Shown in pieces: positions 11,919 through 23,449 of a stretch of DNA of 64,000 bases. The DNA comes from Sabellastarte sp. h YS-2021. Its lineage: Eukaryota; Annelida; Polychaeta; Sabellida; Sabellidae. Location of the stretch: NCBI GenBank assembly GCA_964017235.1, contig OZ024935.1:92999207-93063206 (forward strand), given 5' to 3'. Both the position numbers and the translations under genes were made by a program. Numbering within the stretch: position 1 is the stretch's first letter; each line of letters opens with the position of its first letter. Below the pieces are notes generated by a model that was given only the letters and a program-made list of their open reading frames with translations, was not told where the DNA came from and did not search any database.

Positions 11919-12960
11919 CCCTTTACTCTAGAGGGCCAACAAAAGTCCTTGTTTAAAGTCGAATAAACGTCCCTGGCGGCCATCTTGTTTTTCAAAATGA
12001 GGCCAAAAATATTCCCAGGCAACATTTTATGGTTATTAATATATCCTGCAAACTTGAGAAGGCTATAGCTATAATATTTTTTTTCGTTAGAGCGGTAATG
12101 GTGAAATCTCTCTACACACTGTGGCTATCCAGTGGATACAATGATTTACTCAACAGTGAGAACCTGAAAGTAGCTATTGCTCAGATATGCCATGACATAC
12201 AGGTCTGCAATTTCACTATGTTATAGCTGACCAAAAATTATGTGAATAACATATTTAAACAAAATACTCTAAATGCAATAGTTTTCAAGTTACAACTGAT
12301 TTACTCCATAGTGATAACCTCAAAGTAGCTATTACTCAGCTATGCAATGAGCTACATGTCTGAATTTTTACTATGTTATAGCTGACCCAAAAGTAGCTGA
12401 ATAACATATTTATACGAAATTCTCTAAATGCAAAAGTTTTCAAGTTACAAGTGATTTTACTCATGATGGAAGTTAGTGAAAAGCCCAAAAGTAGCTATTA
12501 CTCACTTAGCTATTGAGACAGACACCCAAGTTATTCACCATGTTGTAGCTCTGGTAAAAGTAGCTGAATAACATATTTTAACAAAATGCTCTAAATGCAA
12601 CACTTTTCAAGTTATAAGTGATTTAGTGCATGATTTCATGAATTTTAATGCATTAAAAATTATTAAAAAATTTTATTTAAAAAAAAGTAAGACAGATCCA
12701 GGTCTCACACTCACACAAGAGAATCTACCTCTGGCCTAGTACATATATGCAATATATGAGAGAAATCCCTGTAATAGTCACTGAGAAAATTGTGATAAAG
12801 TGTTGAAATTTTGATACTCTATAGATAAGGTATCTTTTAAAAAAACAGCATGTCTCTACGCCTTGTAGTTTTGGAGGAGAAGTTGTTCACGCGGACGCGG
12901 ACGCCCACGCCGCAGTGACGACATAAAAACCAGTTCTATGTTGTATTTTATATATACATG
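11919..12960. mobile_element. further Helentron-like modules and a GC-rich terminus
   Basis: From 12165 to 12650 about three modules with AAAGTAGCTATTACTCA, AACATATTTAAACAAAATAC and TCTAAATGCAATAGTTTTCA are the reverse complement of the 321 bp array at 23.5-25.4 kb. At 12880-12935 a GC-rich stretch (ACGCGGACGCGGACGCCC, then CGCAGTGACGACATAAAAA) looks like the subterminal part of a rolling-circle element. The segment 12730-12870 is homologous, inverted, to 34640-34930. Confidence 0.55.
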
Positions 12961-13888
12961 AGCATTGGAAATTGGAATCTGCTTTTCATACAATTTGCTT
13001 CATTTACAAAAAAAAAAAAAAAAAAATGCCAAAGAATCAAAAATTTAAAACATACTTATTTTATCCTCTGTAATGCATAATACTTCATCAGAATAATAAA
13101 TAACACAGACATAACCAGCAATTTCAAAATTATGTCATACCTAGTTAACATTGGCAAAGTGTATAAATTTTCACACTTTACTCTTTATATTCAATGTTTA
13201 AAAGGAAAAACGTGAATTTTGTTTGTAAACCCAGAAACCATTCTATGTTGGTATAACTTGGACTTTTAATTAACATTTGAATATAAACAAGCAATTTACT
13301 AGCATTCCCTGACATGTCCCACACTATTTCTACTTCAAACTGAACCAATAAAGTTGATGATGTCTACATGGGCTACACATGTATAAGGTTACAAACAATG
13401 ATGTTAGCAATTTTGGATCATGCCAACCTTACAAAAAATGATTAATCAACTATTTTGACAACTAATTATTGAGCTACAATCAATTATACACCTTCTTTTG
13501 TTAGTTATTATAACAAATTTTGGCAGAGGATCTGGAAGAATTTCAGTGGTTTCATACATCTTTGCAAAATACCTCTGGTAGCATATGCAAAATGGCAGCC
13601 AAACTACCAGCTTGTTGCACAAAAAGCTTTAACACAATTTAAACATTTGAAAATTCCCCATTTTTTTCTCAGTAAGGAAAGGTTTCTGAAAATATCCTTT
13701 AAAATTGTCAATCACAATCCACCAAAGATTGAGTGCATATCCAATCCTTATGCCCACAGAAAAATCCCATTAATGTGTGTATTGTTCATAAAACCACCGT
13801 GAATCAACAGTCTCAAAATGGAATCATTATCTTCATACAGTTACCTTCATATAGAGCTTTTAAAATATTTAGTACAAGTGTGCTCTAG
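12961..13888. other. intergenic / probable 3' UTR of the BTB gene at 13.9 kb
   Basis: No coding or repeat structure is recognised. A run of about 18 A lies at 13009-13026. The part next to 13888 is probably the 3' untranslated region of the minus-strand BTB gene. Confidence 0.35.
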
Positions 13889-14719
13889 CTACCCAATGCC
13901 CAGAAGTTTTCCAATCGTCAGCAACTTGAAGGCATCACATCTTTTACACTGGTACATCTTTCCACCTGCCAAATGATCTCCTGAGATTTCACAGCCACTT
14001 CCAACAATGGTCGCCTCAAAATGTGGCCAACTGATGTCATCTGACCGTCGGAATATTGTCAGGGCTGCTGGGCAACAGACGGTTTTGGTCAGTGTTGTGG
14101 ACATGACTGTATTAATCTCATCCAAAATTGCTCTGCTCTGTTTCAGTCCCTCATTTTCACTCTCTACAGCTTTGAGTTTTGTTTCAAGGTACTCCACCTT
14201 AGCCTTTATATCCAGATCTTCATAGTGGCTTCTTAAGTAGTGTTTCTTGAAGTGTGCGAAATCTTTCTTCAAGAGCTCTTTCAGGCACTTCTTATACATA
14301 TCTTCCAAGTTGTAAATGCTGGCAAAAGAAAACAGTAACATTGACGGAGGGAGTTTTAGCAAAACTTCTTCGCATCTCGTGAGTAAACCTTCGCAGCAAT
14401 ACTCATGAGCCAAGGGTAAGACTTTGAAGACATTCTTTTCACTTACTGGTGTCCCTATATGAGTCACATTGATAAATTCCATAAAATCGCCAAAGGACTT
14501 CGATGGCAGTGGTATCTTTGCTTGGAAGGCTTCTTTGAATGTCCTCTCGAACATGGATTTAAAGACTGGGGAGATCATGCTTAGACATGTTTTGCTTGCC
14601 AGTAGTTCTTTACCTTCGACCTCAAATGTAATGTCCGCAAACTTAATAATTTCATCGCTTTGAATTTTTTCACTCAGATCCTCACTAGTCTGGGGTGATG
14701 GTTCAATCACATCCTCCAT
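13889..14719 (-). CDS. BTB/POZ domain protein (BATH-like family), intact
   Basis: A 276-residue single-exon coding region. An acidic N-terminus is followed by a BTB/POZ domain at about residues 25-120 (FADITFEVEGKELLASK, LSMISPVFKSMFE, IPLPSKSFGDFMEFINVTH). The pattern is that of metazoan MATH-BTB ('BATH') proteins, but no MATH domain is present. A helical region follows (HEYCCEGLLTRCEEVLL, YNLEDMYKKCLKELL), then a likely coiled coil at about 170-205 and a Cys-containing tail (KMYQCKRCDAFKLL). BTB proteins dimerise and many recruit CUL3 ubiquitin ligases; that role is inferred from family only. The ATG sits three bases after a TTTCTGTAG acceptor, so a 5' UTR intron is likely. It is closest to the 42.2-43.2 kb member, sharing the C-terminal TSLT/VICC region. 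Confidence 0.88.
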   Translation of the reverse strand: MEDVIEPSPQTSEDLSEKIQSDEIIKFADITFEVEGKELLASKTCLSMISPVFKSMFERTFKEAFQAKIPLPSKSFGDFMEFINVTHIGTPVSEKNVFKVLPLAHEYCCEGLLTRCEEVLLKLPPSMLLFSFASIYNLEDMYKKCLKELLKKDFAHFKKHYLRSHYEDLDIKAKVEYLETKLKAVESENEGLKQSRAILDEINTVMSTTLTKTVCCPAALTIFRRSDDISWPHFEATIVGSGCEISGDHLAGGKMYQCKRCDAFKLLTIGKLLGIG

Positions 14720-15935
14720 GTTCTACAGAAATGTATAAACAAAATACAATTGTGAAAAACAGATTGATTCGGTGGTTGAAACCGAACAAATAGTGTGTAA
14801 AGGTCCAAATAATGTTTAAGTAGATAAAATAACTCTCAAGAGATAGAAAATGCTTGTAAAGTATTAAAACAAGACAATGCATTAGCAAGATGACACCATT
14901 AATCAGTAAACTAAAATTATGAAGCTGTAAAATTTATCAGCTAAAATAGAATTGTCAATAGAAATAGCCCAATAAAGTTAAAGACTGCGTAATAATCATT
15001 TGAAGCATTCCATACAACTTTGTGAAAAGAGAAAGATGTCTTGAACCTCTTAGGTGAACACACTGTAGCATTCCATACACCCTACAGTTTCAGAGATATA
15101 GCATGGACAAGATTTTAAAGTTCAAGATCAGTAACAGCAAAGGTCACACCATGACACTGCACAACCAATGTCCCTCCCAAGTATCAACACACTACAACTT
15201 ACAGTGTTCGACTTCCCACTCCCAGCTGGACTTAACCAAAGCCTAGACTTCATAGCTTTGTGAAACCCTCCAAGTCTAAGAGCGCAGACTTAGCCTCATT
15301 TTAAGACAAAAGTTGTTTTTGTGAAACTGACTTCAGGGCCTGTATTCATAAAAAGGGGTCAAGATCAAATGGAGCCAAACAACAGCTCAAATTTTTTTTT
15401 TATGGTTGCTCACACAGGCCTGTCTATATAACCAAGCACAGAGATTTACTGCAGTTGATTGTGTCTGGCCAAAGAAAAAAAAACATAACAGTTGACATAT
15501 TTATTTTCGTTTCTAGATTTGTTCCACAAGAATATGATTCTAACATGACACGGCTGTGTCCACGATTCTGATTGGCTAATAAATAAAAACCCCACATAGC
15601 CTTATGAGTTCTATTTTATCGCTCATAATGCTGCTCCGCAAAAATAAATGTTGAAGTAACAGCCTGGATTTTTTTTTTCATTTAACAGACAAATAATGGT
15701 AAATACCATATTCAGGAATTCTTACATTTGAACATAGAATATACTGATATGAATATGCTAAAGTTTAAAGACGTTTAACAAAGAAAAGGGTTTCCTCATT
15801 TTGTGGCTCTTCCAATAATTCAACTGCACTCTTCGAAAAAAAAAATCTTTATAGAATATTTGTATATTTTTTGTACAAAGTGGCTTCAAAACTAGTACTA
15901 GTTTTTATAAGATTTTTTTAAACTGTCATGCTAGA
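14720..15935. other. intergenic / 5' flank of the BTB gene
   Basis: No exon is recognised. About 15190-15350 (GTGAAACCCTCCAAGTCTAA, GCGCAGACTTAGCC) resembles 50100-50200 (GTGAAATCTCCCAAGCCTAA, GACTACAGATATAGC), a diverged interspersed repeat. The 5' exon of the BTB gene may lie here but cannot be pinpointed. Confidence 0.35.
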
Positions 15936-16667
15936 ATAGAAATAGACAACTCCGAGCTCTGGGTTATAGGAGATTTTACAACGATGAACGCATCAGAATC
16001 AAGCCCCTTTTCCATATGTGCGGATCCGGCACCCGGCATCCGGTATGCGGATCCGGCATGCGGATCCGGCATCCGGTTATAGTGTTTCCATATGTACAGA
16101 CATAACTGACATAGATCTAGAGTGAGTGATTTAAATTCGCCAGTTTTTTGGCAATTTTAGTTCTGCTACATCAAGTCCCAATTTTTTTTTTCAATTTTTT
16201 GTTTTAATAAATATGGCCCATACCTCTATTATCCAAAACTGAAGAAAAAATTTATTTCACCTGGACATAGGCTCACTCAGAGAGCTGTTATTATTTCATA
16301 CAAAAATATCTATTACTTATGAAAATGGATGTAAATTCGCCGTTTACTGGAAAAACTGTTTTTCAAGCATAATACTTACCATACTGTGAAAAATTTAAGC
16401 TAAATAATTATTTTACATATTTTCTAACCAAACATTGTCATTAACATAAATGCAAATTTCCAAAAGCTTGTCCCAGAGAACTTGAAAATGTTGGTTGGTA
16501 TTTATTAAAAACTGCACAATTTTCACTCTTTAAAATCACTTGTAAAAAAGTATCTTTCAGAAATATGCTTAATACTGTGAAAATATATAAAGTTGGATGA
16601 TAAAATCTTGCAGGGCAATAGATCTGCATTTATCTATATATATTTAACAAAATTATGAAATGTTTCC

Positions 16668-18105
16668 TACGGAGCCCCTAATAGGACATGGTAAGGCTGA
16701 AACGATTAGCAAATTTTGGTGGCCGGGTAGTCGCTTGCATTAACCGTCGACTAATCGATTAATTGTTTCTGACGTTTAGCATGTATGAGAAATATCGAAA
16801 ACGTGTGTGTTCCGGATGGTTCCCGATGTAAACAAACAAAATGGCGGATCGCGAGATGCTTAAAACCAAAGAATTCACCAGATTATTGGATAATTGGCCA
16901 ATAATGTAATATTTTGATATTTTAAAAATAAAATGCATATAAAATGCTTTAATTTGATACGTTTTAAGGTCTTAACTCGAGATACCCATGGTTACAATGA
17001 TTGCGTAAAATCCGCTGTATGGTGATATATAAGGAAAACAATTAACCGACTTCATAACATTGGCGTCGACTAGTGCTTTGATAACCTACTAATCGACTAG
17101 TACGAATAATCGTTTCAGCTTTAGGACATGGTAAAATAAATATTGTACCATGTATTAAGTTGTGCGCACGAGATGATCTCGTGATAACGAGAAAATAAGT
17201 GGTGATAATGAGATGATCTCATTATAATGAGATAAATAGGACATGGTAAAATAAAAATTGCACTATGTATTAAGTTGTGCGCACAAGATAATGTTGTGAT
17301 AACGAGAAAATAAGTCATGATAATGAGATGATCTCATTATAATGAGATAATAAGTCGTGATAACAAGATCATCTCATGATATCAAGATGATCTGGTGATA
17401 ATGAGATCATCTTGTGATATCAAGATCATCTTGTGATAACAAGATCATCTCATTATCACAAGTTATTTTCTTGTGATAATGAGATCATCTCATGCGCACC
17501 ACTTATTTTCTTGATATCACAAGATGATCTTGTGAGTGGTGAGCTCCAGATGAAGTGGTGATAACGACTTAATAAGTGGTGAGCACTAGTTGATGTGGTG
17601 CTCACTACTTATTTTCTTGTTATCACAAGATGAAGTAGTGATCACCACATCATTTAGTTATAACCAGATCATCTCATGCTCACCACATCATCTGGTGATA
17701 AGAAAATAAGTAGAGAGCACCACATCATCTGGTGATCACTAGATGAAGTGGTGAGCACGAGATGAACTAGTGATAATAGAATGATCTGGTTAGCACAAGA
17801 TTATGTAGTGCTCACTACTTCATCTGGTGATAACAACATAATAAGTGGTGATCACCACATAAACTAGTGCTCACTACTTATTATGTCGTGATAACTACTT
17901 CATCTGGTGATCACCACTTTATCTAGTGAGCACAAGATCATCTGGTGAGCACGAGATGATCTAGTGATATCAAGAAAACAAGTGGTGCTAACAAGATCAT
18001 CTCATTATCACCACTTATTTTCTCGTTATCACGAGATCATCTCGTGCACACGACTTAATACATGGTGCAATATTTATTTTACCATGTCCTAGTAGGGGCT
18101 CCGTA
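16668..18105. mobile_element. foldback element of palindromic 10-11 bp words
   Basis: The terminal inverted repeats begin TACGGAGCCCCTA and continue TAGGACATGGTAAAATAAAT, ATTGCACCATGTATTAAGT. GTTTCC at 16662-16667 and 18106-18111 is a candidate 6 bp target duplication. The interior (17160-18050) is almost entirely built from words of 10-11 bp such as GTGATAACGAG, ATGATCTCGTG, AAAATAAGTGG and TGGTGATCACC, both strands alike, so it can fold on itself at every scale. It sits inside the outer transposon and is itself interrupted by the hAT-like insert. Confidence 0.8.
16693..17122. mobile_element. hAT-like MITE nested in the foldback element
   Basis: Ends AGGCTGAAACGATTA and TAATCGTTTCAGCTT form a roughly 15 bp inverted repeat. 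The flanks repeat TAGGACATGGTA on both sides, which is longer than the usual 8 bp hAT duplication, so the exact edge is uncertain. Inside are GACTAATCGATTAATTG and GTCGACTAGTGCTTTG, the ATCGATTA-rich subterminal words common in hAT MITEs, and no transposase. Confidence 0.65.
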
Positions 18106-18554
18106 GTTTCCCATATATCTGCTGTAAAATTTACAAAAACCAAAAAGTGGCGAATTTACATCCAATGGCGAATTTACATCACTTGCTCTATATAGGTGTA
18201 ATATCAAGGTAGGCTCGAGTGTTCAGCAGAAAGGTTGAAACCAGGAAGAAAAACTCATCATTATGACGTCAATTTATTGATTTTTCCATGCCGCATACGG
18301 CTATTCAAAGTACTAGAAGCCTGATGTGTTCTGCATGAAGTATAAGTACCGTTTCTGCATACCGTACACGCATATATAGAAACACCTCTTATATTTTTAT
18401 TGCAAAGTTAAAATAGCCGCATACCGCATGCCGTATGCCGGATCACGCGTATATGGAAATGGGGCTTGACTCAGGCTCCGCCTTTTTGGTCCTAATATCG
18501 CTCATTGTTGTAAAATCTCCTATAACCCACAGCTCAGAGTTGTCTATTTCTATA

Positions 18555-19376
18555 ATGATTTTCTACAGTTGTATTATCGCCACTATTACTCGAAAGGCTA
18601 ATATATATCTCTTTACTGATCATAGTACCTACCTTATAAAGAATCAGTACAGCTGAAGCCCAAGTGGTTTGAGAAAAAATGAATGAAAACAACACATGAA
18701 AAAAAAAAACGATGAGTTTAAAATAAACGTGAAACTTATAACCAGATCAAAAATATCATTTTTCTCTTGTTTTTGGTCCACTTTTATTTGTCCGAACTTA
18801 TGAACAGCATGATGCCACGATAATATAATTTCTTTGCTGTTAAATTGTGTCACAAGATTCAAGATTTTATTCAGCTCAAGACATGTAAAATGTATGGAGC
18901 ACATTACAAAGATTCTTAACTATTTATACACCACAAGTACTGTTTAATACGCGATCAATATAAACAACAACAAAGAATAACAATATGAAATCCAACAGCT
19001 CGCAGAATGGGCAGCACTACTACACAATATAAAGACTGAGCAATATCATAATTGCAAGCACAGTTTGTACAAAATGTGTTTGCCTTCTTATTGATCCGTG
19101 CTGCATTACCAATTATTAGTGCAGCATTATCCATCAGTAATGGATGAACACGTTATGGTTATTCTGTATGAAACAGAGTTGGTGTATAAATATTCTAGGA
19201 GTGCCAAAATTGAGTGAACATTCAGTTCCACTGGAAGTTCCATGAAGATAGTAAATGATAAGTTTTAACATGCGTAAGATGAGCATTTCTGGTTGCAGGT
19301 CTGTAAGCTGTCCTTGTCCTGGAAAGAGCTGCTCGCAAGAGGTGAGATGAAGGAAGGTCCAGATCTGAAATCACAA
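18555..19376. other. no gene recognised; flank of the DIRS-like relic
   Basis: AT-rich sequence without a recognisable protein. It may contain the 3' part of the retrotransposon relic that lies on the minus strand upstream, but I cannot identify a recombinase or terminal repeat here. Confidence 0.3.
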
Positions 19377-20675
19377 TCATAAGTTAAGGTCAAAATAGTG
19401 ACTAGGTATGTGTTCCCAAATATAATTATCTTGTAAAATACTAAGAAGGTCAAGGTTGACTGGTCTATCTGAACAGATTCTTGACAATGTATCAGCTATG
19501 ACATTATGTATAACTGGTACATGACTTATGTTTAGCTGAATATCTAGGGAAGCCATGAGAAGCCAAATGTTTCTAACACACAGAGCCAAGAAAGAATCTT
19601 TAGTTTTTCCGGTTTCAACCACCTGAACCACCCCAAGGTTGTCGCAAAATATATCTATGGCTGAATGACGCCATTTAACACCCCAAGTTTTCAAAGCAAC
19701 AATGCTATTTAACATTTCGAGATGTACAATTTTTAGGTTCAGATCCCCACAGTTATGGATGGGTGTAGCATACACTCTGTTTCTCCAAACCGCTCCCATG
19801 CCACTAAGACTAGCATCTAGATAAAGGGACAGACCCTGGTCCAATCTATGTTTGCATATATAAGAAAACCCATTATAGCTTGGAAGAAAGGTTAAAAACC
19901 ATTGGATGTCGTTGTGAAATTCATTTGACAAGTGAATAGTTTTAAGGTGAGAATTACTTCGAAACACTGCTAGAAGCCTATTTATAAACACCCAAGCCGG
20001 CTTCACACATTTCTGTATGTAAAGCAATTTCCCCAGCAAAGATTGATATTTATGTTTCGATAGTGAAGTTTTAGTGCTAACTTCCACACATTCTGTATAA
20101 ATAGCCTCCAATTTGTCCTTCGAAATACTCATAGTATTGTTTTCAATATTAAACTCAATGCCCAGGCATGTCAAATGCTTAGTGGGGGGGGGGGGGGTTA
20201 ATTTGTCACTATTTATAGGCAGGCCGAGTTCGTTTAACAGATCACATAACCTGTGAAAAGCAGTATGCGCCTTAGATTTAGGAACCACCGCAATGTAGTC
20301 GTCAATGTAGCATCTTAATTGAATCCCTTCCTTTCTCATAATATAAGCTATTGCGTCAGATAAAATCTGAAAAGAAGATGATCCATGCGTCCAGCCGAAC
20401 GCAATCCCTACGTCCACATAATAAGTGCCACGCCAGCTAATACAGAATTTAAGGCTATCGACAGGATCTACTCTCAGATTTCTGAATGCACGTGCCACGA
20501 CTACTTTAAAAAGGAACGTATCTTCAGTACACTCTACTATGTCATGTGCAATATCATCAACCGTGGAGAATTTTAATATGAAGGGCGAGCCATCAAAGTT
20601 GTATGCATTTACATGACTGTTAACAGAATTGCCATAGGGATGAGATAGGTTTATAATGACATGTCTTTTGTTCAT
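19377..20675 (-). pseudogene. reverse transcriptase / RNase H region of the DIRS-type relic
   Basis: The RT palm shows DVGIAFGWTHG, the catalytic box YIDDY and the downstream LGIEFN. Then comes the KHKYQSLLGKLLYIQKCVKP block typical of DIRS1/Ngaro-type and related polymerases, and an RNase H-like region (LYLDASLSGMGAVW, FCDNLGVV, VADTLSR-like VIADTLSR). DIRS elements copy RNA to DNA and integrate by a tyrosine recombinase rather than a DDE integrase. This is a fossil. Confidence 0.8.
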
Positions 20676-20716
20676 GTCCTTGGGTCTAGTTAATAAAGGT
20701 GAACAATGGAATTATT

Positions 20717-20767
20717 TATGACCTGTACAGTGTTGAAAGCGACGTAAAACCCCAAATAAATAAATTA
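20717..20767 (+). mobile_element. SINE subfamily 1, tail only
   Basis: GACCTGTACAGTGTTGAAAG then CGACGTAAAACCCC and AAATAAATAAAT is the last 50 bp of the SINE: a severely 5'-truncated insertion inside the DIRS-type relic. Confidence 0.85.
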
Positions 20768-22126
20768 TGAACAATGCTGTCAATAGGACCCAAAATCACA
20801 CCAAAACTCAGTTCGGTTGGTGACTTTTGTATTGTTTAGTTCACTAGGGTTAATTAGTGACAGGGGAAATCCGAATTTTTTATCCAAATAATCCCTGAGA
20901 TATTTCTTCCAAGCTTCTACCTGTAAACCAGATTTGATAAGTGTTCTTGCACATTTCTAATTTGGCTAACCTGTAGCTCTGATATGTTAGCAGTATTCAA
21001 CAAAGTGTCAATTGAATTAAGTTCCACTGGTTCCCTGTCTGGACCTATGATCTGAAAATCTGATTGTACTTGAGTCAGATATCCGACCTTTTTATCTGGA
21101 TAATTGAAGTCCCTAACCTGAGCTGTCCTTGTACTGAAATTTTTAGTCTTTCTATCAGATAACTCTTTAGATTCATTCTCACGTGGAGTTATGCCCTTGG
21201 GGGAATCTTGTTGACTTATTTGTTCACCCAAATCATTATCATGCTTTATGTCATAATCAGTTATCTCTTGATTGTCATTGTCAATCAAGGGATCAATTAT
21301 CTTGGTCATATAAGTGACATAGTCACATTGATAGTATATTGCCAAACTTGCTGATCTTTACAGTAATTATCATAGGCCAATTTCGGGTTTTGGTTCACAC
21401 TCGAACCCAGGTCCATCTGGTTAGCTACATTCAGTGTTTTTATCATTTCACAATTAATAGTTCTCAATATTTCTAAATAACCTTCAGGGGGATGAGCACA
21501 GCAAGTCATATTGCATCCAAATCCAAAAACATCTGCCAACAGCAAATAATAACCTGTTATCTGATCATTGCCCCCATTATGTGTACCACATCAGCCCAAT
21601 TTTCTTCATATATACTTTCTTATTTAATATCTGCATAAGGACTTTGCCATTGCAGTCATGATTGTTGTACCCGTTCGTGATATTACTGTGCTCACCCCTC
21701 AAGTCTACATATAATATATAAGAATGTATGCCATCCTTGCCATATACTTTTACCATATTTTGGTTATCAAAATAATGTGCACATTCATGTAATTGATTCT
21801 TAAAGGGCAGACCCTTGAGTCTTAGCATTTACATTATGATCATCATAAAACAAAATGTCTTTAGATATTACCATCTCATGTACATGATTGTCATTCAATT
21901 CAATACCACCACCATCATAACAACATTTTTCATAATATATATCATAGTTATCTCTATTTAAGTCATTGTTCACACAGTTCCTATCGATATGTTGTAAATT
22001 TACTTGATTGACTTCAAAATTATTGTCATCATATTTATCATTCATATCATCACTATTTGTTAATAAACAGTTTGTTTTTGCAGGTCTTTGAATGTCCTCA
22101 GGGTGGTCAGTGGCCTGAGCTGGATC

Positions 22127-23130
22127 CTATTTGGCTGCTGCTGGTTTCTGTTCCTGGATACGGTTTGAACTACGAGAGGAGCATCTGAATTCAGGATGCA
22201 TTAAAGAACGTCCTTGTCTATGGCAGAATACACAGAAATGCTTATAAACCCCATGGTGACCTTTGTTGGTACAACTTCCTTCATTAAAGAATTTGCAGAT
22301 CTTAATTTTTTGACCACCAGAAGCTACATTGTGAGAATTAAGCACTGCGAGTTGAGAATTACTGATCCTATTCAGTGACCATTGCATTGAATCTGTCCAA
22401 GCTAACTGACCTTCCTCTATATCCGTCATCGATACTGCCCAGGCTGACCTCACTGCTGGCCATGGCAAAGACACTGCATCTCTCATGGCCATGGCTACCT
22501 GGGTAAGGACATTTCATAAAGTTACATTGTCCTCAATCAATAAAACATTGTTCAGCTGCCCCGAAACCCATTGAGCCATGTTAAGATCATCATAAGTGGG
22601 CTTCTTAAGGTGAGAATTGGATATCAAGCCCTCGTTGACCCATCTGAACTGAGGGCCAACTACTGATGTATCTGTTATGTTATATCTGCCCGACTTCTTC
22701 CTGTAGTTAGGACCATTACCTGGCATGGCATCCTGGTTTGCCTGGTCGTCATAATGTGCCAGAAGCTGTGATACTGCTGATGAAATAGATGGGATGGATC
22801 TCATGACTTCTAGCCTGGGAGCCACTGAATCCTTGGCAACCTGACTTAAATCTCTGGCACCCCTTCGCATGCCTCGGGCAGACGAGCTGACAGCTGCTGG
22901 AATACTACTCATAACACTGCGACAGTTGACTGACATGGCTGAGCAACTGACATGTTGACTTTGTCCTGACGTATATTTGTTATGTGAGAGGCCCCAGGGT
23001 ACTGTGACGTGGGTGAGGCAACAGGGGTGGAACTGATAGTATTCTGATGCTCCAAGTCGTCCATCCTTTTGGTGAGAACCTGATTGGAAGCATCAATTTT
23101 ATGTACCATGGATAAAATAGCTTGATTCAT
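22127..23130 (-). pseudogene. gag-like region of the DIRS-type relic
   Basis: It carries a Cys/His cluster (ICKFFNEGSC, HFCVFCHRQGRSLMHPEFRC) of the kind found near the C-terminus of DIRS-type gag-like proteins, preceded by Ser/Gln-rich and helical sequence. It has the same orientation and order as expected upstream of the RT region. Fossil. Confidence 0.6.
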
Positions 23131-23449
23131 TGACGCTGATGTCCCTTCTTGAACTGTGTTGCCAGAGAGTTAGATACAGTACTCACGCCTTTGTGTGTTG
23201 AAGAGTGCCCCATGGCCTCCTGACCTTGTAAATAAGAACCATCATTCAAATCCACAGGCTTATTATCTCCCGCCGGGCTTTAGCCCGGGAGGGAGATTAT
23301 GAAATGATGTCTGTGTGTGCATGCGTGCGTGTGTGTGTTAGTTAGTCACGTAGATTTCTCCAAAACTACTACAGCTACAGATTTTTTGTAAATTAATTGT
23401 CCCAATGAATTTTCATGCCCTTGAAAATTTTTTTATTTTATTGACTTAG

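Larger units (their letters stand above)
15936..18554. mobile_element. outer DNA transposon, about 120 bp terminal inverted repeats
   Basis: The left arm begins ATAGAAATAGACAACTC (15936) and includes GGGTTATAGGAGATTTTACA, TCAAGCCCC and TTTCCATATG, then repeated GCGGATCCGGCAT words. The right arm read in reverse from 18554 has the same words in the same order, with an extra GGACCAAAAAGGCGGAGCCT piece. No transposase is seen. About half of its length is a later foldback insertion (16668-18105). Uninterrupted it would be a roughly 1.2 kb non-autonomous element. Confidence 0.75.
19377..23160 (-). mobile_element. DIRS-type retrotransposon relic, main body
   Basis: An old, broken copy on the minus strand. 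Two parts are identifiable: a gag-like region (about 22.1-23.1 kb) and a reverse transcriptase/RNase H region (about 19.4-20.7 kb). The stretch between them is Asn/Asp-rich and poorly recognisable. No tyrosine recombinase was seen. Several breaks are present, so the copy is inactive. A SINE tail (20717-20767) inserted into it later, and the piece at 27.69-27.83 kb appears to be its displaced 5' part. Confidence 0.7.

Noticed and set aside
16010-16080. GCGGATCCGGCAT repeats considered as a separate minisatellite
   Set aside because: Their inverted counterparts at 18415-18460 show that they are the subterminal part of the outer transposon.
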